DNA from: Christensenellaceae bacterium
GTDB taxonomy: Bacteria > Bacillota > Clostridia > Christensenellales > UBA1242
Assembly: GCA_031260975.1 (NCBI GenBank)
Contig: JAISKJ010000002.1
Span: forward strand, 1-64,000
Length of the DNA: 64,000 nucleotides
Reading direction: 5' to 3'
The notes under the pieces are model-generated. The model ran no database searches. It saw only the letters and a program-made list of their open reading frames with translations, and was not told where the DNA came from. The position numbers were made by a program, and so were the translations under genes. Shown piece after piece: positions 28,451 through 37,010 of this stretch; the stretch's first letter is position 1; every line of letters begins with the position of its first letter.

Positions 28451-29857
28451 TTAAAGAGTTTGAGCAAAGCTATCCATATCGTAAGCTGCCATATCCGCAA
28501 TAGCCCGATTTGCTGCTTTCATATTTGAATAAACCTCAACTCCGCCCTGCTCAAAGGTTATCTGACCGTTTTGTATGTTGTCAAGGTTCATATTTATCTG
28601 GTCAGGCGGAGCCGAATTGCCATTGGCCAGAGTGCTGCCATCATTAAAGGTCGCGCTCACAAATCCGGTTAATGGGTCCTTCTTCAGCGAAATTGCGCCG
28701 TCTTTCGTAGAGTAATTATCAATAGTGCCGGGGTCCACATCATAAATGTTTCCGTTAAACATAATTCTTATTCCGCCGTCCTCTCGCGCACCTATTCTGG
28801 GGATTGTATTTGTGGCAAACGGTATCTTAGTAAAGTTGTTGCTTATCTCAACGCCTCTGTCTACAATCTGCTGAAGTCCATTAAGATAACTTGCATAACG
28901 GCTGTCAGGAATACCCATTTCAGCCAAAAACTTTTTGTTATATTCTTCCAAAAGCCCCCTGTGATTTTCGGCATTCTGCATGCTTGAAGCAAGCTTAATC
29001 ACGTTTTGCATATATACTTTAAGCGAACCCTGACGGTCAGCCGGATTAACATTTTTCAAACAATCATCCAGCCAGCAGGTTGCAACAACATTTTGAAGCT
29101 CCTTATACTTATCCCCGTTTATGCTGTGAGCGGCATCCTGTTTTACTGCATTTCCGTCAAAAAACTCTTCACACAGTCCGTCAAACTCGTCAGCCCTTTT
29201 TCCGAGCAATCCATAAAGCGAAGTCAGGTTTCTCTGTAAAAACTCGCCGTCTACACTGCGCATACCCAGCTTTTCTGAAAACAACTCATAAAGCCCCACA
29301 GCCATCTCAACCTGAGCCGAATATGTCCCCTCACCTTCACTCAGCGGATATATCTTTCGTGCCATAGCTTCAGTAAAGCCTTCTTTGAGCATTTTGTTGT
29401 TTATCCAATCTCTTATCCTGATATATTGCGGTTTACCGCCTACCCCTAAGCGCATTGCCACACCGGGCTGTGCGATTGTATACTTCTGTCCTCCCAATGT
29501 GATTGTTGAATTACCCAGCGTAATGGCATGAATAAACTCATGACATAAAATCTTTTCAGCCTCGGTGTCAGGTGTGGGCGGCAGCAGTTTGTCCGGCCTG
29601 ATTTTTATGTGAACGCCGCCCCTTTCATCACCATAATGCTCACCCAAAACATTAGCACTGCCTCCGTAACCTACTTCAAATACAAGCTTTCTTTTCATGT
29701 GTTCTACAATTTCGTTATAATCAACGCCATTATAAAGCCCCGTCTTTTCAAAATAGGCGTCAACGCGCTTAAGCATATTTTTGACGAGTTCTTCATACTT
29801 CCCGCCAACAATAGCGTCAAATCTCAAATTCTTATTCAGCCCTAAAAATGCTCCCAT
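28451..29857 (-). CDS. HEXXH putative metalloprotease, unknown family
   Basis: 468 residues, no signal peptide or membrane segment. A zinc-peptidase motif HEFIH lies in EKILCHEFIHAITLG at about residues 113-117, and EGFTEAMARKIY about 55 residues later can supply the third (Glu) ligand, the gluzincin layout. The C-terminal third is rich in Asn/Asp/Gly and beta-like repeats (GGIRIMFNGNIYDVDPG, LTGFVSATFNDGST). AATGGAGGG precedes ATG 29857. Stands alone downstream of the trpS divergent region. Biological role not recognised. Confidence 0.65.
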   Translation of the reverse strand: MGAFLGLNKNLRFDAIVGGKYEELVKNMLKRVDAYFEKTGLYNGVDYNEIVEHMKRKLVFEVGYGGSANVLGEHYGDERGGVHIKIRPDKLLPPTPDTEAEKILCHEFIHAITLGNSTITLGGQKYTIAQPGVAMRLGVGGKPQYIRIRDWINNKMLKEGFTEAMARKIYPLSEGEGTYSAQVEMAVGLYELFSEKLGMRSVDGEFLQRNLTSLYGLLGKRADEFDGLCEEFFDGNAVKQDAAHSINGDKYKELQNVVATCWLDDCLKNVNPADRQGSLKVYMQNVIKLASSMQNAENHRGLLEEYNKKFLAEMGIPDSRYASYLNGLQQIVDRGVEISNNFTKIPFATNTIPRIGAREDGGIRIMFNGNIYDVDPGTIDNYSTKDGAISLKKDPLTGFVSATFNDGSTLANGNSAPPDQINMNLDNIQNGQITFEQGGVEVYSNMKAANRAIADMAAYDMDSFAQTL

Positions 29858-29975
29858 AAACCCTCCATTTCAGCCTATCTTTTCATTGTATATTATATCT
29901 CTTTTAAGCTTTTTTGTCAATATTCAATCAATACCGAAATTCCTACTCCCCTTTCCGCTTCCTCTCTCCATAGAC

Positions 29976-30206
29976 AGGTGTATACGTATCACTGAACAAT
30001 TCTGCAAACATTAACAGTCCCCTTTTCACTAAAGTAGCAGAATGATGCGGTCACGAATATTTTCCTTTTCTTTTTTAGAGGCTATGGTTGTATTAGTCCT
30101 GAACGATTCTGCAGACACCACAGGTGTCGAAGCCTTAGTTAAAGACTACTGTATACCATAGCCTTACACATTTCCGAAGCCCTGGTTAAGTGATAAGTAT
30201 ATACCT
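29976..30206. repeat. About 230-bp element with terminal inverted repeats and nested hairpin
   Basis: AGGTGTATACGTATCACT (29976-29993) and AGTGATAAGTATATACCT (30189-30206) are inverted repeats matching at 16 of 18 positions. Inside are two related blocks, GAACAATTCTGCAAAC near 29992 and GAACGATTCTGCAGAC at 30101, and a hairpin AGGCTATGGT/ACCATAGCCT (30079-30164). No gene inside. It looks like a MITE-sized palindromic element; it occupies most of the 29858-30275 gap. Confidence 0.45.
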
Positions 30207-30213
30207 CTTTTAA

Positions 30214-30242
30214 TTGACTTTAACCCTTCTGTATAGTAAAAT
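30214..30242 (+). promoter_or_regulatory. trpS promoter
   Basis: -35 TTGACT (30214-30219), 17-bp spacer, -10 TAAAAT (30237-30242), about 33 bp before ATG 30276. No T-box or attenuator between promoter and gene. Confidence 0.65.
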
Positions 30243-30275
30243 GTTTAGGATTTTAAAAAATCAGAGGTAATCTTT

Positions 30276-31331
30276 ATGAAAAATATAATACTTACGGGCG
30301 ACAGACCCACCGGAAAGCTTCATATAGGCCACTTTGTGGGGTCTCTTAGAAACCGCGTTGAAATGCAGAACAACGGTAACTATGACAAAATGTATGTCAT
30401 GATAGCCGACGCTCAGGCGCTGACCGACAATTTCGGAAACATCCAAAAAGTGCGTGACAACATAATTGAAGTGGCACTAGACTATCTGTCCGTGGGTCTT
30501 GACCCCAAAAAGGTCACTATTTTTATTCAGTCAATGGTGCCGCAGCTGACGGAATTTACTTTCTATTATATGAACTTGGTAACCTTGTCAAGGCTTCAGC
30601 GCAACCCTACCGTTAAAACTGAAATAGCGCAAAAAAACTTTGGGCAAAGTGTGCCCGTAGGTTTTCTCACCCACCCCATCAGTCAGGCGGCGGATATCAC
30701 AGCATTTGACGCCAACCTTGTGCCCGTGGGCGAAGACCAAGAACCTCTGGTTGAACAGGCACGCGAAATTGTGCGTAAGTTTAATGAAATATACGGCCCT
30801 ACTCTTGTCGAACCTGAAGCAATTCTGCCCAAAAACAAAATATGCCGCAGATTTCCGGGCATTGACGGAAACGCCAAAATGGGCAAATCTCTGGGCAATG
30901 CAATCTATCTGAGCGACGAACCCGAAGCTGTTGCCGAAAAGATAAAACAAATGTATACTGACCCCAACCACATAAAGGTTAGCGACCCGGGTAGCGTTAA
31001 GGGCAATATAGTGTTTATCTATCTTGATGCCTTCTGCACCGATGAGCACTTCAAAAAATATCTGTCCGGTTATAAAAATCTTGACGAATTAAAAGCATAT
31101 TATAAAAAAGGCGGCCTGGGAGATGTGACCATCAAAAAGTTTTTGGGCGAGATTTTGAACGAAGTCCTGACGCCCATACGCGAAAAACGCAAGGAGCTTA
31201 GCAAAGACAAAAACAAAATCCTTGAAATGCTAAAACAGGGCTCGCTTGAAGCCGAAAAAGTTGCTGCAAAGAATCTCACCCGCCTGAAGAACGCCATGGG
31301 CATAAATTATTTTGAAGAAAATAAATTATAA
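30276..31331 (+). CDS. trpS: Tryptophanyl-tRNA synthetase
   Basis: 351 residues, class Ic. HIGH signature at residues 16-19 (TGKLHIGHF), KMSKS variant in AKMGKSLGN, and the Trp-pocket region (YMIADAQALTDNF) are all present. Charges tRNA-Trp. AGAGGTAATCTTT precedes ATG 30276. Monocistronic, from the promoter at 30214-30242. Confidence 0.95.
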   Translation: MKNIILTGDRPTGKLHIGHFVGSLRNRVEMQNNGNYDKMYVMIADAQALTDNFGNIQKVRDNIIEVALDYLSVGLDPKKVTIFIQSMVPQLTEFTFYYMNLVTLSRLQRNPTVKTEIAQKNFGQSVPVGFLTHPISQAADITAFDANLVPVGEDQEPLVEQAREIVRKFNEIYGPTLVEPEAILPKNKICRRFPGIDGNAKMGKSLGNAIYLSDEPEAVAEKIKQMYTDPNHIKVSDPGSVKGNIVFIYLDAFCTDEHFKKYLSGYKNLDELKAYYKKGGLGDVTIKKFLGEILNEVLTPIREKRKELSKDKNKILEMLKQGSLEAEKVAAKNLTRLKNAMGINYFEENKL

Positions 31332-31361
31332 AATCAAATACAAAAAAGAGACATAGTCTCT

Positions 31362-31754
31362 TTATACAACATCTTTATTTATCCATGTTATGCCGCACGG
31401 AAGCTTGAATATAAGAGGCATAAATATAAACAGCACAATAGGAACCAGAATTATTGTCATCACACTGCTGTCAAGCCCCAGCCATACACCCAAAAACGCA
31501 AACGGAACACAAAGTATACCAATTTCAATAGCTGATAAAATTAGAATAAGCCACCAATACGACCTGAATTTTTCTGCCCTTTCAGGAATTCGTTCCTCCC
31601 TTGGCTTTTTATTGAGCCAAAAATTCACTTTCATCCACTCTTCGGCGGCATCCATATTTTTAATTTCAAGCCCTCTATAATTTTTGAGTATATGAAAATT
31701 TTTTGGGTTGAGCGCAATCGTAATTGTTGTCCCATCCTTTTTTGATACCAGCAA
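31362..31754 (-). CDS. Hypothetical protein with two membrane segments
   Basis: 130 residues read from TTG 31754. A soluble N-terminal 65 residues (IALNPKNFHILKNYRG) are followed by two hydrophobic segments (about 69-90 and 96-116) and a short tail. Not recognised. No convincing ribosome site, so the start is uncertain and the gene could be 5'-truncated. Convergent with trpS, sharing a short AAGAGAC/GTCTCTTT hairpin at 31343-31362. Confidence 0.45.
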   Translation of the reverse strand: MLVSKKDGTTITIALNPKNFHILKNYRGLEIKNMDAAEEWMKVNFWLNKKPREERIPERAEKFRSYWWLILILSAIEIGILCVPFAFLGVWLGLDSSVMTIILVPIVLFIFMPLIFKLPCGITWINKDVV

Positions 31755-31785
31755 ACCTGCACACTCTTAAATAATCAAATTTTTA

Positions 31786-31814
31786 TTGCAATAAAACATA
31801 ATATGTGCTATGAT
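31786..31814 (+). promoter_or_regulatory. tRNA-Leu promoter
   Basis: -35 TTGCAA (31786-31791), 17-bp spacer, -10 TATGAT (31809-31814). A small GGCCG/CGGCC hairpin lies in the leader. Confidence 0.65.
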
Positions 31815-31857
31815 ATGAAACACAGGCGGCCGGAAGTTTTTCGGCCACCCAAATTTT

Positions 31858-31941
31858 GCGGCCATGGCGGAATGGTAGACGCGTACGTTTGAGGGGCGTA
31901 TGAGGTAACTCGTGCTGGTTCAAGTCCAGTTGGCCGCACCA
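31858..31941 (+). tRNA. tRNA-Leu (GAG)
   Basis: 84 nt with encoded CCA. Acceptor GCGGCCA pairs with TGGCCGC; anticodon loop TTGAGGG gives GAG; a long variable arm and GGTTCAAGTCC T-arm are typical of class II tRNA-Leu. Followed by its own terminator at 31951. Confidence 0.95.
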
Positions 31942-31950
31942 TTTAAGACA

Positions 31951-31977
31951 GCGTAACAGAAAATTGTTACGCCGTTT
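31951..31977 (+). terminator. tRNA-Leu terminator / leader hairpin of next gene
   Basis: GCGTAAC, loop, GTTACGC, then CGTTTT. Immediately upstream of the ribosome site of the P-loop gene. Confidence 0.6.
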
Positions 31978-31994
31978 TGTTAGGAGGCGGTAAC

Positions 31995-32480
31995 ATGGAA
32001 AAAATAATAATTTTATCAGGTCCGGGTGATTGCGGCAAAACAAGCACCTTAAACGAAGTAATAAACAAACTTAAAAATAAGGGTGTTGTCAACGAATTAT
32101 ATAGGTCAATACCACGAACGAAGCCTGTGCCCGATAGAACCGTTGTTATCACTATTGCTCAAAAGAAGATAATTATTATTACAATAGGAGACGCTGAGAA
32201 ATTTGTGCAAAGAGAGTTTAGGCGTGTTGTCGGTGCCACTACTGCAGGTGATAATGCCGATGCCATAAAAAACGGAATTGATAGATTGATTTCATTTGAT
32301 TGCGATATAATTATTTGCGCCTCAAGAACAGCAGGTTCTGCAAGCCGACGCTTTATAGAAAGTTTTGCAAAAAATAAGGAAATAACGCCAATAGTAATTG
32401 GGAAAAAAAGAGAATTAAATGCCGGAAAACAACACAGTGAAAACATTAAAATTGCAGACGAAATTATTAGAAAAATCTGA
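31995..32480 (+). CDS. P-loop NTPase of unknown function
   Basis: 161 residues from ATG 31995 (TAGGAGGCGG upstream). Walker A GPGDCGKTST near residues 9-18; the middle contains DCDIIICASRTAGSASRR, a Walker-B-like and switch-like region. Small cytoplasmic kinase or GTPase-like fold; family not recognised. May be transcribed by readthrough from the tRNA-Leu promoter. Confidence 0.65.
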   Translation: MEKIIILSGPGDCGKTSTLNEVINKLKNKGVVNELYRSIPRTKPVPDRTVVITIAQKKIIIITIGDAEKFVQREFRRVVGATTAGDNADAIKNGIDRLISFDCDIIICASRTAGSASRRFIESFAKNKEITPIVIGKKRELNAGKQHSENIKIADEIIRKI

Positions 32481-32579
32481 TATAAAAATCTCTTTATTTC
32501 CACCCTAATTCTTTTAAATAGGTCATATCAACATACACATTCAATACTTGAAAAGCATAAAAAAACCAAATAAAATCAA

Positions 32580-32608
32580 AAAACACACCACAATCGGTGT
32601 GTCTTTTT
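32580..32608. terminator. Terminator of the HU gene (bidirectional)
   Basis: CACACC, loop ATTG, GGTGTG with T6 on the plus side and a T run on the minus side. Confidence 0.7.
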
Positions 32609-32637
32609 TGTTTTTTAGGTATGCAAGAAAAATTTTC

Positions 32638-32907
32638 TTACAGGCTGTCTTTGAAGCTCTTGCCAAACTTGAATGAAGCAACTTTCTTTGCGGGTATTTT
32701 AATTTTCTGTTTGGTAAGCGGGTTGAAACCATCTTTTGCAGCGCGCTGCTTTACGCTAAAGTTTCCAAACCCAACCAGATTGATGGTCTCTCCTTTTTTC
32801 AGAGCTACAGTAACCACATCAACAAATGCTTTGTAGGCTACCTCTGCATCCTTGTTTGTAAGCCCTGCGCTTTCGGCAAGTGCTTTTACAAATTCACCTT
32901 TGTTCAT
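32638..32907 (-). CDS. hup: DNA-binding protein HU
   Basis: 89 residues, the exact HU size. MNKGEFVKALAE start, the hinge VGFGNFSVKQRAAKDGFNP and the arm tip with KIPAKKVASFKFGKSFKDSL. The usual RNP at the tip reads FNP, a mild substitution of the DNA-contact Arg. Nucleoid architecture. AAGGAGATTTCT precedes ATG 32907; a minus-strand TATAAT lies near 32950. Confidence 0.93.
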   Translation of the reverse strand: MNKGEFVKALAESAGLTNKDAEVAYKAFVDVVTVALKKGETINLVGFGNFSVKQRAAKDGFNPLTKQKIKIPAKKVASFKFGKSFKDSL

Positions 32908-33132
32908 AGAAATCTCCTTATTTTTTAAATTTCCCCCATTTCAAGGTTGACCTTATTATAGCACATTTACACAGAAAACTCTAGTGATTTAAAGAAAAAT
33001 CTAAAAAAGTATTTAAGTTTTGCGTGAAATACTATAAAAACTTATTGTTTTTTTTGTTCTTTGTTCAAAAAGTTGACAAATCTTTGGATTAAAAGCATAA
33101 TTACAGTGGTAGCATACCAACTTTTCTGTTAT

Positions 33133-33166
33133 AATTCCCTACGCCCTTCAGGCTCAGAATGACATT
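33133..33166 (-). repeat. Dispersed TGTCATTC repeat copy
   Basis: Minus strand AATGTCATTCTGAGCC, then TGAAGGGCG. Same family as the copies near 19054 and 34271. It lies in the 32908-33181 gap upstream of the Smr-like gene; the rest of the gap holds the HU promoter and no gene. Confidence 0.55.
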
Positions 33167-33181
33167 TATAAGGAGATAATA

Positions 33182-33517
33182 ATGCTCACAATCAACATAA
33201 AAGACGACTATCCGCCGGCAGACAGTGCTGTAGCTAAAATGCTGATTGAAATTGAAGCCGCCAAGTTCGGCGGAATTTACGCCATAAAAGTAATTCACGG
33301 ATATGGCTCTCATAATGTGGGAGGAACCATCAAAAAAGAGTGCCATCTGGCTCTAAGCAATCTTAAAAAAACGGGAAAGCTTACCGATTTTATTAAGGGT
33401 GAAGAGCTCAGCCCCAACCACAAGCTTTATAACAAGCTTAAAGACTATGTGCCCGAAATTATCATTGACCCCGATTTACATTACCGCAACTCCGGCATAA
33501 CAGTGGTTATTATTTAG
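33182..33517 (+). CDS. Smr-like domain protein
   Basis: 111 residues. MLTINIKDDYPP start, then VIHGYGSHNVGGTIKKECHLAL, the HGxG pattern of Smr domains (nick- or RNA-cleaving modules related to the MutS2 C-terminus). No partner domain, so a stand-alone small Smr. AAGGAGATAATA precedes ATG 33182. Ends TAG, and its last 8 bp overlap the convergent DUF421 gene. Confidence 0.7.
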   Translation: MLTINIKDDYPPADSAVAKMLIEIEAAKFGGIYAIKVIHGYGSHNVGGTIKKECHLALSNLKKTGKLTDFIKGEELSPNHKLYNKLKDYVPEIIIDPDLHYRNSGITVVII

Positions 33518-34208
33518 GCCTGAATGACGATCGTTTATAATGCACTTCAATTTCATCTTTGTCTTTATTATATGACGCCAAAAGAATATTTTTCAACTTA
33601 CGCATACTGCGTATCCTAAGTTTTTTGCGTAGCCATTCAGTGTCCTTATTTATCTTTTCAAGCGCTTCAAGGTTAGGAAGCCCGTCCAAAACGATATAGT
33701 CCGTAAGCATGGCCGTGTTTGGATGCATAGCCTTAAAATCCGCCACCTTTACCTGACGGGCGGTGGTTTTTGGCAGCACGCTCACATTTCCGCTGGTTTC
33801 AAAAATGGCATAAGCTATTTCAGTTATGTCAAAGTAGCCCTGTGAACGGCATATACTCAAAAGGTCGGTTATGGATATTTTGCTCTTTTTAAGATTTGGA
33901 TAAAAAATCTTACCGTTGTTTATCAAAATTAACGGCTTACCCTTCAACATCTCCTTTAAAAAAGGATTGGCATTTTCAAGCACAGTATAAACAATGCTGA
34001 AGCCAAAAAATATGCCTAAGGCAATAAGATATACAAACCAATTGCCCTCTGTAGAAGTTGCCCACTGCCCCGCTATTGAGCCGATAGTGATGCCCATCAC
34101 ATAATCAATGAAGTCAAGCCCCGCAATCTGCTTGCGTCCCAAAAGCTTTGCCAGCACAAACAACACCACAAACGAGCACACGGTATTCACAACAACCTGC
34201 CAAATCAT
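33510..34208 (-). CDS. DUF421 (YetF-like) membrane protein
   Basis: 232 residues. Three N-terminal membrane segments (about 8-22, 35-50, 59-78), then the DUF421 cytoplasmic domain with GKPLILINNGKI, the stretch MLTDYIVLDGLP and the NLEALEKINKDTEWLRK helix. Membrane protein of unknown function, common in spore formers and often under sporulation or stress control. GGAGGATTG precedes ATG 34208. Confidence 0.88.
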   Translation of the reverse strand: MIWQVVVNTVCSFVVLFVLAKLLGRKQIAGLDFIDYVMGITIGSIAGQWATSTEGNWFVYLIALGIFFGFSIVYTVLENANPFLKEMLKGKPLILINNGKIFYPNLKKSKISITDLLSICRSQGYFDITEIAYAIFETSGNVSVLPKTTARQVKVADFKAMHPNTAMLTDYIVLDGLPNLEALEKINKDTEWLRKKLRIRSMRKLKNILLASYNKDKDEIEVHYKRSSFRPK

Positions 34209-34270
34209 AAAACAATCCTCCGTTTTCTAGTTTGTGAGGATTTCATTTTTTTATATCCACCATCCACTCC

Positions 34271-34382
34271 TATTACATCTTGTAACCACGAGATTGCCGC
34301 GTCAGCAAAGCTTCCTCGCAATGACCAAAGAACATGTCATTGCGAGCCGAAAACATGGCAATCCCATGGCCGTTCCTCCGTG
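34271..34382. repeat. Head-to-head pair of dispersed GTCATTGCGAG repeats
   Basis: CCTCGCAATGAC, 11-nt gap, GTCATTGCGAG in inverted orientation, flanked by GATTGCC and GGCAATCC. Same family as the copies at 2290, 19054 and 33133. Intergenic between the DUF421 and tilS genes. Confidence 0.6.
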
Positions 34383-34443
34383 GTGAATATTACAAAACAC
34401 TTAATATAATAATGAAAAAACTGCGTATAAACGCAATTTTTTA

Positions 34444-35772
34444 TTATATCTCTTTAAAGCTTACAACATACGCGGCTTTGGTGCCCTTGTCAATTCTTAC
34501 CTTTTCGCTTATCTCAACACCAAGCACACACAGAATTTCACTGCCCTTAGCCAGAACCGGAAGGCTGTCTCTTAGGCGAGCCGGAACCTTTTGATCAATA
34601 AGGTATGTTCGCAACGACTTGCTGCCGCCGCCAAATTTTTCAAATGTGTCACCCTTTTCACGTGTTCTCCAAACAGCACCCTTAACCTTGTCAGCGTCCA
34701 TAATGAGTGCATCTTTCTGCTTCTTAAATTCTGTTGTTCTCACTACCTTTATTTTATACTTTCCGCCAAAGTCAAAGCTGCCCGTCTTAATAGAAGTTTT
34801 CTGAGGCACTACTACCTTCTTTTCTTTGTGAGTAATTGTGATATATTCATATTCTTTTACTGCATATGTGCTGTGAGGCAGGTCTATCTTTTTGCCATTT
34901 TCGCTGTCAACCAAGTTTCTTATGGCTTCAATGTGCTTGCGCTCAATGTCATAGATGCTGTTTATCTTTTCTAAAGAACGCATAATAATTCTGCCAGTTA
35001 TGCTACTTGGATATATAAAATAGTTAAGCGGAATTTTTACTGTCGAACCGGTATGAATAATCGCCTCATCATTAATTATGCTTGTGATATATCGGTCGTC
35101 CTCTTTGCAAACTGAGCTGAAGTTTATAATGTTGCGGTCAACAGCACCAAACTTGGTCCGCAGTTGCGGCATAATTTTATTTCGCAAAAAGTTTCGGCTA
35201 AAGCTGTCGTCAGCGTTTGTTTCGTCCTCTACATAAGGAATTTCATTTATCATAGCATATTTGAGCACGTCATCCGTCTCTACGTCCAGCATGGGCCTAA
35301 TGTATACGCCATCTCTGACATAACCCATTCCGCTGGCTCCGTTAAGGCCGCTGCCGCGAAGAATATTTAAAAGTATTGTCTCCGCCTGATCACCCATATG
35401 GTGAGCGATGGCGATTTTATCTACAATCCCCTTTTGAATAAGCGCGTCAAACATACCATATCTAGCTTCCCTTGCGGCCTGTTCGATGCCAATGTTTCGG
35501 GTCTGTGAAAGCTTCAGTGCATCCACCACAAACTTATGGCATCTGATGCGGTGCTCTCTGCAATAACTCATAACAAACTCGGCATCATCCCCCGAGTTTT
35601 CTCTGATTTTGTGATCAATTGTGATGGCCACAATATCAACGTCAAGCTCATCTTTGTGCTCGACCATATAATGCAACAAACTCATTGAGTCCATTCCGCC
35701 GCTGACAGCAATGCCTATAACTTCTCCGCTCTTAATAAGCCCTTGCTGCTTTATTGTTTGCATAATGTTCAT
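34444..35772 (-). CDS. tilS: tRNA(Ile)-lysidine synthase
   Basis: 442 residues from ATG 35772, chosen for GGGGGGAAATAGT directly upstream. N-type ATP pyrophosphatase with PP-loop SGGMDSMSLL, followed by IDHKIRENS and HHMGDQAETIL blocks, then the substrate-binding and C-terminal domains (LRTYLIDQKVPARLRDSLPVL), the usual TilS layout. Makes lysidine in tRNA-Ile(CAU), essential. Monocistronic here; the hpt/ftsH partners often found next to it are absent. Confidence 0.92.
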   Translation of the reverse strand: MNIMQTIKQQGLIKSGEVIGIAVSGGMDSMSLLHYMVEHKDELDVDIVAITIDHKIRENSGDDAEFVMSYCREHRIRCHKFVVDALKLSQTRNIGIEQAAREARYGMFDALIQKGIVDKIAIAHHMGDQAETILLNILRGSGLNGASGMGYVRDGVYIRPMLDVETDDVLKYAMINEIPYVEDETNADDSFSRNFLRNKIMPQLRTKFGAVDRNIINFSSVCKEDDRYITSIINDEAIIHTGSTVKIPLNYFIYPSSITGRIIMRSLEKINSIYDIERKHIEAIRNLVDSENGKKIDLPHSTYAVKEYEYITITHKEKKVVVPQKTSIKTGSFDFGGKYKIKVVRTTEFKKQKDALIMDADKVKGAVWRTREKGDTFEKFGGGSKSLRTYLIDQKVPARLRDSLPVLAKGSEILCVLGVEISEKVRIDKGTKAAYVVSFKEI

Positions 35773-36014
35773 ACTATTTCCCCCCAATACTTCTATAGTA
35801 TACAACATATCGGCAATATTTTCAATACCCTATTTTAGCCTTAATGCCCTAATATTCTTCTCCTTTTATTCTTGTGTAATAACAAAACCAACAGACCCGC
35901 CAAAATGCAGTCCTTAATACATAGCTATTATATCAAAAACAGAAATTCCGTCAAATAAATTCGGCATATTGCTCAAACCAAAAATCCCCGAAATAAAAGA
36001 TTTAAATCTTAAAC

Positions 36015-36887
36015 TCAAGTCTTTTTTAGATAATAATTTACAGGACTATTTAACTTCTTTAGGATATTTTCTCTCACATCCCCCACACAAAAATCCAAAT
36101 CATCATCACAGTAATGAAGGCAAGTTTTCAACTTTCCTTCGCTTGTTACTCTAAGATGCATCTTTCTGCACAAATCACATTTCCTTATGCGGCACTTAGA
36201 GTGAAAAAACGATACTGCATGATAATCACCTTTCCATCCTGTTGCTTCTTGGTAACTGTTCTTTTTTAAAGTAAAACCAAAATTAATAATCAACCTTCTT
36301 TGCATTTCATCATAACCATAAACACTCTGGTCGCTGATTTCTCCGTTCTCAATTTCCAATATTTTAATCCTTATCTGATTATTAATGCCCCATTCAACTA
36401 TTTTAAAAGTATCTTCATAGTCTCCCGTATATACCTTTGAAACCGAAACGTTACATCCGCTGTTTTTTATTTTTATTATGTTTTCTTTAATCTCTTCAGA
36501 AGACAAACCAATTGGTGAATCTTTTGAAATAGGAGCATCAAAATAATCCAATCCCACAACCACTCTATCTACCAATTTTTCATTAATCAGCTCTAGCAAC
36601 TTATCAATAAATATAGCATTGGTATTTATACCAATTTTCAAATTATACTTTTCTTTCAGCGTTTTACATATCTCATAAATCTCAGGATGCAGCAACGGTT
36701 CACCACCTGTAAGCCTCATTTGTTTTAGTCCCAAATCATATGAATTTTCAATCAATAAAAAAATCTTTTCTTTGGGCAAATGCCTTGCAATCTTATTACC
36801 TTCATTATGACAATAAGAACACTTCATGTTACACGCGGAAGTAACTGATATTCTATACTCATTCATAGGCAATTCAATCTTTTGCAC
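36015..36887 (-). CDS. MoaA-like radical SAM protein
   Basis: 290 residues from GTG 36887 (AAGGGGATAAATT). Radical SAM cluster CNMKCSYC at residues 16-23, SAM-binding GGEPLL, and a C-terminal cluster region (CRIRKCDLCRKMHLRV, then KLKTCLHYCDDD) closely matching the second 4Fe-4S site of MoaA, the GTP 3',8-cyclase of molybdopterin synthesis. It lacks the C-terminal GG required in MoaA (ends NYYLKKT), and no moaC or other molybdopterin gene is nearby, so it may act on a different nucleotide. The gene is divergent from the thymidylate kinase-like gene at 37011. Confidence 0.8.
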   Translation of the reverse strand: MQKIELPMNEYRISVTSACNMKCSYCHNEGNKIARHLPKEKIFLLIENSYDLGLKQMRLTGGEPLLHPEIYEICKTLKEKYNLKIGINTNAIFIDKLLELINEKLVDRVVVGLDYFDAPISKDSPIGLSSEEIKENIIKIKNSGCNVSVSKVYTGDYEDTFKIVEWGINNQIRIKILEIENGEISDQSVYGYDEMQRRLIINFGFTLKKNSYQEATGWKGDYHAVSFFHSKCRIRKCDLCRKMHLRVTSEGKLKTCLHYCDDDLDFCVGDVRENILKKLNSPVNYYLKKT

Positions 36888-37010
36888 AATTTATCCCCTT
36901 CACAGCAAGTATAGCATAAAATATTTTGTCATGCAATAAAATATTGTAATCATAAATCCTCTCTTGTAAAAGTAAAAGCAATGTGGTATACTCCTTAAAA
37001 GAGGTAAATT

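Noticed and set aside
30243..30275. T-box or tryptophan attenuator before trpS
   Set aside because: Only 33 bp separate the -10 box from the ATG; no T-box specifier or GGGTGG-type sequence.
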